Below, piece after piece: positions 16,101-22,511 of a stretch of 25,388 nt of DNA. The translations under genes were made by a program, and so were the position numbers. The notes under the pieces are model-generated. The model was not told the origin of the DNA and did no database searches. It saw only the letters and a program-made list of their open reading frames with translations. This stretch comes from Acidimicrobiaceae bacterium TMED189 (GTDB taxonomy: Bacteria > Actinomycetota > Acidimicrobiia > Actinomarinales > Actinomarinaceae): the NCBI GenBank assembly GCA_002169845.1, contig NHIM01000009.1, positions 1 to 25,388 on the forward strand. Reading direction: 5' to 3'. The first letter of the stretch is position 1; each line of letters begins with the position of its first letter.

Positions 16101-16883
16101 CTACCAGGGATTTTCTCCGAGGTGTTCCCCTCGGCATTTGCCTGCCTGCCAGACAGGACACCACTTGGGTGAGCAATGCCACCCAGACCAGTTCTGAGGC
16201 CATGTTTCTGCGTCCGACATTATGGTCGGAACCATTGACCAACACAACTCAACGAATGCGTCACGCCATTCTTTTGGTCTATTAATTGAAATTATTTGCA
16301 GTTGACCATTTGCCAACACGCACAGTTTGAATTCTGTTTTGTCTAACGCATAACAGTATGCGTGAGATTGAATATCCCAACGTTTTTTCTCCCAAGGTTC
16401 GTAGAATCGACTTGGATTCTTCCAATCCCAGATTACACCGTCTTCTGCAACCCAGTCTGCCGTTCCAGTAAGAATAAGATTTACGTTACCTCTGATCCCT
16501 AAAGATTTTTGAAAGGGCTCTTCAACACTAGCCGCAGGTAACAAAGGATCTTCGGCTCGAGTCGCTCCTAAAATATATAGCTCTGAATACCAAACCGAAA
16601 GATTTGCCATCACGGTGTCTAAAAGTTTGTCGTACTCGTGTCGCCAAACTTCAACTTCCGAAGAATAAGTACGCACATAATCTTCCGCTAGCTGATGCAG
16701 ATCTTCTAGTTCGACAACACTTGGTGACCCGCCAGCAAATTCAATTGCAGCATGAACAGCGTTACCTCGAAGAAGGTCTGATGATTCTTTTTGCTCAACT
16801 AACTTGTATCTTTCTTGTCTTGCCTGTTCGGGACAATTCAAGAATGTGTTAATCCAGCTCTGACGTAATCTGATTTCAATCAT
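16101..16883 (-). CDS. PD-(D/E)XK nuclease with Fe-S cysteines (Cas4/RecB/AddB-like)
   Basis: A recombination or replication exonuclease is likely. Of 260 residues, the RecB-like core is complete: R-G-N-A-V-H44, E121/E122, T-G-T-A-D143-W, W-D153-W-K155, and Q172-S-H-A-Y176. C17, C237, C242 and C250 are placed like the iron-sulfur cluster of Cas4 and AddB. The ATG at 16883 follows GGGGAG; an upstream in-frame start at 16934 lies close to the promoter palindrome and is less likely. No cas genes or CRISPR array are present, so a phage Cas4-like recombination nuclease is meant, not an adaptation gene. It is the first gene after the promoter at 16977-17006. Confidence 0.86.
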   Translation of the reverse strand: MIEIRLRQSWINTFLNCPEQARQERYKLVEQKESSDLLRGNAVHAAIEFAGGSPSVVELEDLHQLAEDYVRTYSSEVEVWRHEYDKLLDTVMANLSVWYSELYILGATRAEDPLLPAASVEEPFQKSLGIRGNVNLILTGTADWVAEDGVIWDWKNPSRFYEPWEKKRWDIQSHAYCYALDKTEFKLCVLANGQLQIISINRPKEWRDAFVELCWSMVPTIMSDAETWPQNWSGWHCSPKWCPVWQAGKCRGEHLGENPW

Positions 16884-16945
16884 TTTCTCCCCAAGTGGGC
16901 CGCCTCTGCAGGGAGAGAGACAAAGGCGACCCACAATTTATTTGG

Positions 16946-16976
16946 GGGGTTCCACCCTTTGAAGGGGTGGAACCCC
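16946..16976. promoter_or_regulatory. 31-bp perfect inverted repeat abutting a -10 box (candidate operator)
   Basis: Twelve-base arms, GGGGTTCCACCC and GGGTGGAACCCC, are separated by seven bases. Neither side has a T-run, so a simple rho-independent terminator is not favoured. The repeat ends one base before the TATAAT of the minus-strand promoter and covers its expected start point, a placement typical of a repressor operator. A stable hairpin in read-through RNA is the alternative. Confidence 0.55.
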
Positions 16977-17006
16977 ATTATAGAAATACATAAACAGAAG
17001 TGTTGG
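16977..17006 (-). promoter_or_regulatory. Promoter for the nuclease-helicase-primase operon
   Basis: On the minus strand a perfect TATAAT (16977-16982) follows CCAACA (17001-17006; three of six -35 matches) with an 18-bp spacer, the same spacing as in the early-region promoters. It precedes the nuclease gene in the only sizable gap of the replication region. Confidence 0.55.
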
Positions 17007-17069
17007 ATACTCCATTCACTTATTCTTCCATAGGGGTGAGACACTAAAATTCTTTTCCCTCTAGGTCGA

Positions 17070-17843
17070 TTAGCTGACCTTCTTAGTTAAGAGGACTGTC
17101 AATCGTTTGACCTCTTCTTCAAGGTGAACGATTTTAGTTTCCAACCGTTTCGTTTTTATACGTCCAGCGGTATTCTCAGCCAGAGTGCAGGGATGTAAAT
17201 GGTCGGGGTTTACACACGATTTCACTTCACATAAGTGATCCACTACCAAAAGTTCTTCCAAAGGAATGTTAAACATCACAGAAGCAACAACTCTGTGGAC
17301 TCGTTCATTCTTTCCATACCAGTGACATTTTGCGTAAACTTGGCTCGCAGCCATTTGAGCAGGATTGCCATGCTTTTGCCGCTGCCAAATCAAACAGTCG
17401 CCTTCAGGACCGCCAGGTTGCACAAACGGAACAAGTTTGCCTCGAAAGTTTTTTAGATTATTTGGGTTAAGCCAGTACTCGACACGTTCCTTAGGTGGCA
17501 ACATGAGGTCATACCCATTCAATAATGTCTCATCGTAGAACCCAGTTTTCACTTTGGCATATCTACAACGTTCACACCTAAATGTTTGCGTTCCCCACCC
17601 TTTGGTTCGCATGGCGGTTCTGGTGCAGCTTGGGGTTTTGCATTCGACCTCGATCCTTGCTCCCACGTTTCTTTGACGAGGTTGGTAAGGGATTTTGTAT
17701 CGTGTCGATGGATACAAGTCCAACTCGCCCCTATTATAAGTAGTGCGATAGCAACGTCCATGTAGTCCTCTGGCTAGATAAGGATTCTCTTCAGTCCACG
17801 GTTCGTCACATCGTAAACATTTGTCTGGTATTACGATTGCCAT
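17070..17843 (-). CDS. HNH endonuclease with zinc-binding N-terminal part
   Basis: The 257-aa protein contains an HNH_3-type centre: H183-R184, V-D202-H203-L, then C210-V-N212-P-D-H215-L. Cysteine pairs upstream (C9/C12, C68/C73, C90/C93) suggest one or two zinc ribbons for DNA contact. Residues 232-254 form a short Lys/Glu coiled coil. It may be a free-standing homing endonuclease, as often inserted between phage genes, or a phage-use nicking enzyme. No intron signs were seen in neighbouring genes. It abuts the lysozyme-like gene. Confidence 0.85.
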   Translation of the reverse strand: MAIVIPDKCLRCDEPWTEENPYLARGLHGRCYRTTYNRGELDLYPSTRYKIPYQPRQRNVGARIEVECKTPSCTRTAMRTKGWGTQTFRCERCRYAKVKTGFYDETLLNGYDLMLPPKERVEYWLNPNNLKNFRGKLVPFVQPGGPEGDCLIWQRQKHGNPAQMAASQVYAKCHWYGKNERVHRVVASVMFNIPLEELLVVDHLCEVKSCVNPDHLHPCTLAENTAGRIKTKRLETKIVHLEEEVKRLTVLLTKKVS

Positions 17844-18197
17844 TTACTTGTACCTTCCACAAGTCCACAACTGCCATCCGTCACCAAAGCGTTTCTCTCC
17901 CCAACTGAAAATATGCCACGCCATAGCAGCTGATCCTTCAGCTGTGTAGCGTCTATCCCAGGTGCGACCTCGGAATATCTCTTCCCAATATGGTCGAGAT
18001 ACTTGCCAAGCCCCATGATCGTCACTCTTGGAGTTGACAGCTGTCGGTGAATGGTAACTTTCGCACCAAGCTATCGACAGACTGCGAACTTGATCCCACG
18101 GATATATGGCTGCCGCCTGGACCACCTCTTGTTGAGGTGGGTAGTCAACTTGAGCTGATCCAGCGTCAATGAGCAGCCATAAAATAATCCATTTCAA
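17844..18197 (-). CDS. Exported lysozyme/transglycosylase-like protein (117 aa)
   Basis: The N-terminus M-K-W-I-I-L-W-L-L-I-D-A-G-S-A reads as a cleavable signal peptide with a site after A-G-S-A. The mature part shows a lysozyme-fold pattern: I-A-W-C-E-S with a candidate catalytic Glu, then S-D-D-H-G-A-W-Q-V-S, and a C-terminal W-Q-L-W-T-C that could pair its Cys with the first. This resembles small SLT/Rpf-like muralytic domains of Actinobacteria and their phages. The start is TTG, in a TTGA overlap with the previous stop. Unlike the endolysin it would act outside without a holin. Family assignment is moderate. Confidence 0.68.
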   Translation of the reverse strand: MKWIILWLLIDAGSAQVDYPPQQEVVQAAAIYPWDQVRSLSIAWCESYHSPTAVNSKSDDHGAWQVSRPYWEEIFRGRTWDRRYTAEGSAAMAWHIFSWGEKRFGDGWQLWTCGRYK

Positions 18198-18502
18198 CGA
18201 GACATCTCATCTATAAGAGTGTCTAACAAATTAGGTGCCCCGTTAGGTCTGAAAGACAAGTAAGGCGGACTCTCGTTAAGAAGTCGTTCACGTCTAGCTT
18301 GAGTCACAAGATCATGACCTCGAACTCGAGAAAGGTTAATTTCCCTAGCGACGCTAGCAACACTACGTGGGCCTTCTTCATGGACAGCGTCCAAGAATGC
18401 GTGCCTTCGCTCCCATAAAGCAAACTTCATTAACGCCTCTATCCGAGTCACGTTATTATCAAGACGTTTTAATGCCTCAATGTGGTTAGCTTCAGTACTC
18501 AT
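18194..18502 (-). CDS. Winged-helix/HTH DNA-binding protein
   Basis: The ATG at 18502 follows AAGGGA and is preferred over the in-frame start at 18517. The 102-aa protein has a helical N-terminus (L-D-N-N-V-T-R-I-E-A-L-M) and an HTH-like segment R-S-V-A-S-V-A-R-E-I-N-L-S-R-V-R-G-H-D-L-V, followed by a wing-like L-L-N-E-S-P-P-Y-L-S-F. It is one of only two clear HTH proteins here, so it is a candidate regulator of the palindromic operators. No known repressor family is identified. Confidence 0.68.
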   Translation of the reverse strand: MSTEANHIEALKRLDNNVTRIEALMKFALWERRHAFLDAVHEEGPRSVASVAREINLSRVRGHDLVTQARRERLLNESPPYLSFRPNGAPNLLDTLIDEMSR

Positions 18503-18668
18503 TTTTGTTCCCTTCATTGTCTTCCCAATTTGCTATTGCATTTTCGGCTTCTTCTTTCTTACGAAAAAAACCTTTATATTTATTTCCTTGCATTACGGCG
18601 TAGCCTCCAACTTTCAAGCCTGCGCCTAAATATGCAACGTGGTGTCTAAGTCTGTAATCAGTGCTCAT
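18492..18668 (-). CDS. Small hypothetical protein (58 aa)
   Basis: The ATG at 18668 overlaps the previous stop as ATGA; an upstream start at 18704 would lie within the previous gene. The product is basic in the middle (G-N-K-Y-K-G-F-F-R-K-K-E-E-A-E-N-A-I) and acidic at the end, a pattern seen in small DUF2188/SPOR-like phage proteins, but no family is claimed. It is part of a chain of coupled small genes. Confidence 0.65.
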   Translation of the reverse strand: MSTDYRLRHHVAYLGAGLKVGGYAVMQGNKYKGFFRKKEEAENAIANWEDNEGNKNEY

Positions 18669-18895
18669 TCGATTCCTGCTATGTCTCTCTGTCTCTCGGT
18701 CCAATCCAAATGAGGATTAAGACGAATTTGATCTATAAGTGTTGGTTGTGGTGAAAAAACAGGGCCACGAGAAGCGTGTCCTCCTGCCGCATGTTTTCTG
18801 TAGTACTTCCAGCATTCGTGGCAACGATTCTTGCGAACTCCGTCGCACACGCCATCACACACTGGCAACCAGCTAGGTTTTACTCCTTTGGGCAT
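18665..18895 (-). CDS. Small zinc-finger-like protein (76 aa)
   Basis: The protein starts at an ATG sharing one base with the previous TAA. Four cysteines, C13 and C17 (V-C-D-G-V-C) and C25 and C28 (R-C-H-E-C-W-K-Y-Y), suggest a zinc site near the N-terminus. A basic K-Y-Y-R-K-H-A follows, and the C-terminus is helical. Small Cys-rich proteins with this look are common in actinophage accessory regions. Function is unknown. Confidence 0.68.
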   Translation of the reverse strand: MPKGVKPSWLPVCDGVCDGVRKNRCHECWKYYRKHAAGGHASRGPVFSPQPTLIDQIRLNPHLDWTERQRDIAGIE

Positions 18896-19113
18896 TAAGT
18901 GGTTTCCTCATCTGAATTCGGAACAACAGTAAGAAAAGTTTCTTCTATCCCTGCTTCTGGAAATTTACTTTGAACTAATTGCGTAAGTTTTTTCTCCAAA
19001 TCTTCAGCAGACATCAACAATGCAGTAGCTACTGATCTCTGCAAAGAGATCGAGTCGACTACAGCATCAAAGAAACTGAGATCTCGTTGTTCTTCACTTA
19101 ATTCTTCAGACAT
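18895..19113 (-). CDS. Small acidic hypothetical protein (72 aa)
   Basis: The 72-aa product is helical and acidic, starting M-S-E-E-L-S-E-E-Q-R-D-L and containing L-E-K-K-L-T-Q-L-V. It has no recognised motif. Its ATG directly abuts the preceding TAA and its TAA shares a base with the next ATG, so it is clearly part of the co-translated chain. Confidence 0.65.
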   Translation of the reverse strand: MSEELSEEQRDLSFFDAVVDSISLQRSVATALLMSAEDLEKKLTQLVQSKFPEAGIEETFLTVVPNSDEETT

Positions 19114-19317
19114 TTATCTTTTCCTTATCTTGGCTTGGCCAGTCATTTGACGCATAACTTGCGCCTGTTCTTTACTTGTGTTGTTGGGCGTCCATGCAAA
19201 CCATCTGTCGGTGCAGGCATCGCATCTGCATTCGCCTACTGCGTACATGGCTATGGTGCCGTGTTTATGGAAATCTCCTTTCTCCCATCTAATTGTGAAA
19301 CTGTCTTGATAACTCAT
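19114..19317 (-). CDS. Small Cys-rich protein of an actinophage-common type (67 aa)
   Basis: The motif H-G-T-I-A-M-Y-A-V-G-E-C-R-C-D-A-C-T recurs, from memory, in many small actinobacteriophage proteins (H-G-T-x-x-x-Y...C-R-C-x-x-C), and is one of the signs used here for the host guess. The three cysteines with the His could bind zinc. The ATG lies inside the 3' end of the methyltransferase gene (29-bp overlap), with GGGGGTGAAAG upstream. Confidence 0.7.
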   Translation of the reverse strand: MSYQDSFTIRWEKGDFHKHGTIAMYAVGECRCDACTDRWFAWTPNNTSKEQAQVMRQMTGQAKIRKR

Positions 19318-20392
19318 CTTTCACCCCCTTAGCCCATGACAAAGGGCAATATCTCAATGAATGACATTTGCAGAACTGGTGGGGCTCTAACAGGTGCAAC
19401 CCAAGTAACACTTGTTGGGGGACAACCCCATTGCCGAGGATGCGTAAAGCTGGAGTGCGTTTCTCGTGGACCTCTGTGACCCAACCGAATGGCAATCCCA
19501 TCATCCACTCAACAAAGTATTCGGAAAGTCTTCCATTGAGCACAGGGGAAGGGGCTACTCGTCCGCTAGCGGCTTCCCATCTTCGAATAGCTCCGAGATA
19601 ATCACCCCAGGCAAGATCCTTCTCTTCGCTTGCCGCTCGTAGTCCATGTTGCCTGTGTCCTTGTGATCCCTTGAGGTTGGAGTTGGGAGTAGACGCATCT
19701 CGATGCTCAGACTCTTCCCGTGACCATTCCCGTTTCGTCCCTTCCCTTTCTGTTCTGCTATCCAGTTCTCCCACCACTCCACCGTCTTGTCGTCTCCCAT
19801 GTCGTTTACGACTGGAGTTGGCAGCAAGTGTGGGATGTCCCATAAGTTTTTCCCGAAGGCGTTCGCTGTCACATCTGGGGTCGCCCCATGCTTGGCTGCT
19901 TGAGCTGTCGGTGTCGGCAGGGTAGGCAACGCAGATCCATCGCGCACGGCGATGAGGTGCGTATGCGTCTGATGCTCGAACAAGTCCCCACCTACAGTCG
20001 TACCCCATTGCGGTAAGCGTTGCAATAACGCTGGGTCCTCCTTTAGTAAGGATTCCTTGAACGTTTTCCAACACAATTCGGTCTGGTCGAAGGATGCTGC
20101 AGGCATCTCCGATCCACTGAAAGATTGCTCTTTCGTCATCATTTCCTTTCCGTAGTCCAGCTGTGCTGAAGGGCTGGCAGGGAAATCCTGCAGCCACAAT
20201 GTTGACTGGTTCTAGATCGTGAGGGTTTAGCTTGGTTAGATCCCCTACAGGCTTGGCCTTAGGAAACCTGGTCGCCATTACTTCTTGCGATGCTTTGTCT
20301 ATATCGCTCCACCAAACTGTTTCAGCGTTGTAGAACAACTCAACTGCTAGGTCTAAGCCCCCATATCCTGAACAAAAACTCCCTAATTTCAT
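19289..20392 (-). CDS. DNA (cytosine-5) methyltransferase
   Basis: The 367-aa enzyme would methylate cytosine C5 in phage DNA, probably to evade host restriction. Motif I is F-C-S-G-Y-G-G-L-D (6-14); motif IV is G-F-P-C72-Q-P-F-S with the catalytic Cys; motif VI is L-E-N-V-Q-G (108-113); motif VIII is H-R-R-A-R (147-151). The C-terminal F-V-E-W-M-M-G-L-P-F-G-W and R-I-L-G-N-G-V-V-P-Q-Q complete the fold. Residues about 158-270 form a variable, polar target-recognition region that is also open in the +1 frame (separate entry). No partner endonuclease is seen nearby. The ATG overlaps the Gp88 stop as ATGA. Confidence 0.94.
   Translation of the reverse strand: MKLGSFCSGYGGLDLAVELFYNAETVWWSDIDKASQEVMATRFPKAKPVGDLTKLNPHDLEPVNIVAAGFPCQPFSTAGLRKGNDDERAIFQWIGDACSILRPDRIVLENVQGILTKGGPSVIATLTAMGYDCRWGLVRASDAYAPHRRARWICVAYPADTDSSSSQAWGDPRCDSERLREKLMGHPTLAANSSRKRHGRRQDGGVVGELDSRTEREGTKREWSREESEHRDASTPNSNLKGSQGHRQHGLRAASEEKDLAWGDYLGAIRRWEAASGRVAPSPVLNGRLSEYFVEWMMGLPFGWVTEVHEKRTPALRILGNGVVPQQVLLGLHLLEPHQFCKCHSLRYCPLSWAKGVKDELSRQFHN
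19555..20142 (-). CDS. Candidate overlapping +1-frame gene inside the methyltransferase (195 aa)
   Basis: A second frame, shifted +1 relative to the methyltransferase, is open for 645 bases (from 20199). An ATG pair at 20142/20139 follows AAAGGA and would give 194-195 aa. The product has a normal soluble-protein composition, C-W-K-T-F-K-E-S-L-L near its start, and three L-P-T-P-(T/V) repeats spaced by Asn/Asp-containing segments, including E-W-W-E-N-W-I-A-E-Q. I recall similar LPTP-repeat proteins in actinobacterial and phage data sets. The repeats fall where the methyltransferase reads (A/P)-(D/N)-(T/S)-(D/N/S) patterns, so they could also be a by-product of constrained codons in the main frame. 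Confidence 0.35.
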   Translation of the reverse strand: MMTKEQSFSGSEMPAASFDQTELCWKTFKESLLKEDPALLQRLPQWGTTVGGDLFEHQTHTHLIAVRDGSALPTLPTPTAQAAKHGATPDVTANAFGKNLWDIPHLLPTPVVNDMGDDKTVEWWENWIAEQKGKGRNGNGHGKSLSIEMRLLPTPTSRDHKDTGNMDYERQAKRRILPGVIISELFEDGKPLADE

Positions 20393-21171
20393 TTATGTCC
20401 TTTCGATGCGAAACGAACGTTGTTGGTCCCCTTGATGCACATGCCACACTCAACGCAAGCACCACGACCTAAACGATCTTCACCCCACACAACTAACGGG
20501 ACTTTGCCAGTCAGCTCAGGGCATTTAGGGCCCTTACGTCGATGCGGGAATTCGGCAGCCAACTCTTCAGTGTCTTCCCAAGTGTCAGCACAGAAAGCTA
20601 AGTGCACCCACGGATGCTTTCGCTCCGTCTTGACGGCCGCTTTCACGTTGTCAGGGTCGATTGACAGGTAGACCGCCAGGTTGTCTGGTCCCTTCAGTCT
20701 GTGAACGAACGAGAACGAACGGGTATACATCCAGAATTGAACTTCTGGGTAGCGTACTGCTATCCGTCTGATTGCCGTAGCGAACTGCTCTGTAGGCAGG
20801 TCGCCGTTCCAGAACCATCGAAACACCCACTCTTCTGGTGGGATCTCTCGCTTAACGTATTGTGCTATGACTTCCTCAACAAGAGGAGTTAACAGACTTG
20901 TTAAAGCATCAGCGTCAGTTAAGTGTGGTTCGACTGCTTGCCAGTTGCCTGCCAAGAAATTGTCAACTGTTTTCCATGCTTTCTGTAACGCCAACGCATA
21001 ACAAACTTCTTCGCACCAATCGGTTGACCCATAACAAGATTTGATAGCGGGCAAACCGAAACTGTTCTTAACTCGAACGGTTCCCTCATTCTCTCCTTTC
21101 CCTTTCTTGCCGATAAGCGGGGACACCTTACGATCTCCCGTTAATCTTGGTTCAGTTACTATTGTGAGCAT
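20389..21171 (-). CDS. Gp88-family phage protein (260 aa)
   Basis: The sequence matches, from memory, the 'gene product 88' family of mycobacteriophages and other actinophages: N-terminal basic G-K-K-G-K-G-E-N-E-G, then C46-Y-G-S-T-D-W-C53-E-E-V-C57, W-F-W-N-G-D-L-P, M-Y-T-R-S-F, and a C-terminal C-V-E-C-G-M-C cluster. The six conserved-looking cysteines suggest a metal or iron-sulfur site. The biochemical role of the family is unknown to me. It is first in the transcription unit driven by the palindrome-covered promoter at 21200-21229, and GGGAGAG precedes its ATG. Confidence 0.82.
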   Translation of the reverse strand: MLTIVTEPRLTGDRKVSPLIGKKGKGENEGTVRVKNSFGLPAIKSCYGSTDWCEEVCYALALQKAWKTVDNFLAGNWQAVEPHLTDADALTSLLTPLVEEVIAQYVKREIPPEEWVFRWFWNGDLPTEQFATAIRRIAVRYPEVQFWMYTRSFSFVHRLKGPDNLAVYLSIDPDNVKAAVKTERKHPWVHLAFCADTWEDTEELAAEFPHRRKGPKCPELTGKVPLVVWGEDRLGRGACVECGMCIKGTNNVRFASKGHK

Positions 21172-21185
21172 ATGCTCTCTCCCTT

Positions 21186-21202
21186 TCTAGAATCGTTCTA
21201 GA
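21186..21202. promoter_or_regulatory. TCTAGAANNNTTCTAGA palindrome, copy A
   Basis: This perfect 7-3-7 palindrome (centre TCG on the plus strand) overlaps the -10 of the Gp88 promoter and its expected start site. It also contains the TAG stop of the DUF932-like gene. It is one of five copies in the right 4 kb and the best case for a repressor operator. Confidence 0.75.
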
Positions 21203-22202
21203 CTAAAGCAACCATCCTGCTGTTGTCAAGGTCACTTAACCTATCTTGGAATGCGTTGGTTATCGGATAAGCAAGACTCCGCAGCTGGTCAACTTGGTTA
21301 ATTACCTGCTTCTCAGGGTTAGAAGACTTGGTCAGGTCATGGCTCTCAGCTGATTGGACAGCGTTCCACACTGCCCACGCAGTGCCAGGTGCTGGACCAT
21401 CCTGCTCTTCCTTGTAGTAGTACCGAATTGCAGACCGCTTCTTCTCCCATGCGTTGATAGCTCGAGTGTTGGGAATCGGATCTCCCTCATCATTGAAACG
21501 TTCTTCTGGTTTCGGGACAACGTTAGCCAACATTCTCTCAAACTCAGAATTCGATACCTTAATCTGCCTCAGGAACGTGGCATGCTTAATGAAGTGTTGC
21601 AAGACACCCATTGAGTCAGCCAGAATCGTAGACCGCTCCAACAGGATCTGATCATGCCGAGTGGTTCGCTTCACCTTAAACATCACATCAGCAAGACGTT
21701 CTTGGTTCATGCACCACAACCTATAGAGGTAATGCATGCCCAACGAAGGCCATGATGAATCCAGCGATGCACCCCACATCAGATTAGGGGCAATGAAATC
21801 CCCACCTCCTAAATCAACTTCTTCTCCTATCTGTTGAGTGAAGATGATTCTTCTGCCCTCATCGAGACATTTGAATCCAGTGCATGTGCCTGGAAATAAA
21901 GCCTCAGCAGTTTCACAGAGCTGCTTATAGCCAGAATCTGGATGAGAAGGGTGAACCACATTTAGGAACACATCTTCGCCATCGACTCCTCCATGCTCTC
22001 TGGAAAGAATGTTTCGCCTAGGTTGGTCCTTATACTTCCCCGATTTAATCAATGGAATAGTTCCATCAGATAGGGAAAGTGGTTCGGACTTCACCTCAAA
22101 CAAAGCACCTGCATCAAGTGCGGCATCAACCACGTTGGTAGAGGTTTCTCGGTCAGCGGTACCCATTGCGGGGTATTCGCCTCCGTCGAAGGTTCTTACC
22201 AT
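21198..22202 (-). CDS. DUF932-like phage/plasmid protein (334 aa)
   Basis: The overall pattern (central N-V-V-H-P-S-H-P-D-S-G-Y, R-R-I-I-F-T-Q-Q, R-T-T-R-H-D-Q-I-L-L-E-R-S-T-I-L, and A-W-A-V-W-N-A-V-Q near the end) resembles DUF932 (phage/plasmid-like, TIGR03299) proteins, whose role is not established. The ATG at 22202 is chosen because TAGGAGA lies at ideal spacing; upstream GTG/ATG codons near palindrome B (22238-22244) lack a good site. Its TAG stop is embedded in palindrome A. Confidence 0.7.
   Translation of the reverse strand: MVRTFDGGEYPAMGTADRETSTNVVDAALDAGALFEVKSEPLSLSDGTIPLIKSGKYKDQPRRNILSREHGGVDGEDVFLNVVHPSHPDSGYKQLCETAEALFPGTCTGFKCLDEGRRIIFTQQIGEEVDLGGGDFIAPNLMWGASLDSSWPSLGMHYLYRLWCMNQERLADVMFKVKRTTRHDQILLERSTILADSMGVLQHFIKHATFLRQIKVSNSEFERMLANVVPKPEERFNDEGDPIPNTRAINAWEKKRSAIRYYYKEEQDGPAPGTAWAVWNAVQSAESHDLTKSSNPEKQVINQVDQLRSLAYPITNAFQDRLSDLDNSRMVALV
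21200..21229 (-). promoter_or_regulatory. Promoter for the Gp88-methyltransferase unit
   Basis: On the minus strand TTGACA (21224-21229, perfect) and TAGTCT (21200-21205) are 18 bp apart. The predicted start near 21193 lies inside palindrome A, about 20 bases before the Gp88 ATG. The promoter lies within the 3' end of the DUF932-like gene. Confidence 0.65.
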
Positions 22203-22259
22203 TGGTATTCTCCTATTCAATTGTAATGGTGTACTCATGCACACCTTCGGGGTACTCGA

Positions 22260-22276
22260 TCTAGAATCGTTCTAGA
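22260..22276. promoter_or_regulatory. TCTAGAANNNTTCTAGA palindrome, copy B, within a longer inverted repeat
   Basis: Perfect 7-3-7 palindrome between the 59-aa gene and the DUF932-like gene. Flanking bases extend the symmetry: ACTCG/CGAGT and then GGGG/CCCC give a nearly continuous inverted repeat over 22249-22287. No T-run follows on either side. It may be an operator, or the RNA may form a long hairpin between the two cistrons. Confidence 0.7.
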
Positions 22277-22291
22277 CCGAGTGCCCCTTAG

Positions 22292-22471
22292 CTATGCACG
22301 GTCTTCATCAAACCAATCAGCGTCAGGCACATCGACCCGTCCGAAAGCCACATCGATAATAAGTGCGGCCGCTTTCTCTCGGAAAGCAGCGGCAGCCTCA
22401 CTAACAACATCAGCGGCTTCCATGACATCTCTGACTGATTGAATGAATTCCTGCCTAGAAGGAGGTTCCAT
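22292..22471 (-). CDS. Small hypothetical protein (59 aa)
   Basis: An ATG at 22471 preceded by GGGAGGAAAGG (a very good ribosome site) opens 59 codons ending at TAG 22292-22294. The protein begins M-E-P-P-S-R-Q-E-F-I, has an Ala-rich helix (S-E-A-A-A-A-F-R-E-K-A-A-A-L-I-I) and an acidic end (D-W-F-D-E-D-R-A). No family is recognised. It fills the gap between the 200-aa gene and palindrome B. Confidence 0.75.
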   Translation of the reverse strand: MEPPSRQEFIQSVRDVMEAADVVSEAAAAFREKAAALIIDVAFGRVDVPDADWFDEDRA

Positions 22472-22511
22472 ACCTTTCCTCCCGTTTTACCCCTTCACAG
22501 TTGAAGGAGAT

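Noticed and set aside
16101..16883. CRISPR adaptation gene cas4
   Set aside because: The nuclease has the Cas4-like motif set and cysteines, but there is no cas1/cas2 and no direct-repeat array; it sits in a phage replication operon.
16946..16976. Rho-independent terminator
   Set aside because: The stem is strong, but neither strand has a T-run after it, and it touches a TATAAT; operator or RNA hairpin fits better.
16101..18895. Toxin-antitoxin or other defence cassette among the small minus-strand genes
   Set aside because: The chain of small overlapping genes looks suggestive, but none shows a toxin, antitoxin or defence motif; ordinary phage accessory genes explain it.
22477..22511. Small hairpin CCTTCA-N4-TGAAGG after the 200-aa gene as a terminator
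   Set aside because: Six-base stem without a T-run on the transcribed strand; too weak to support.
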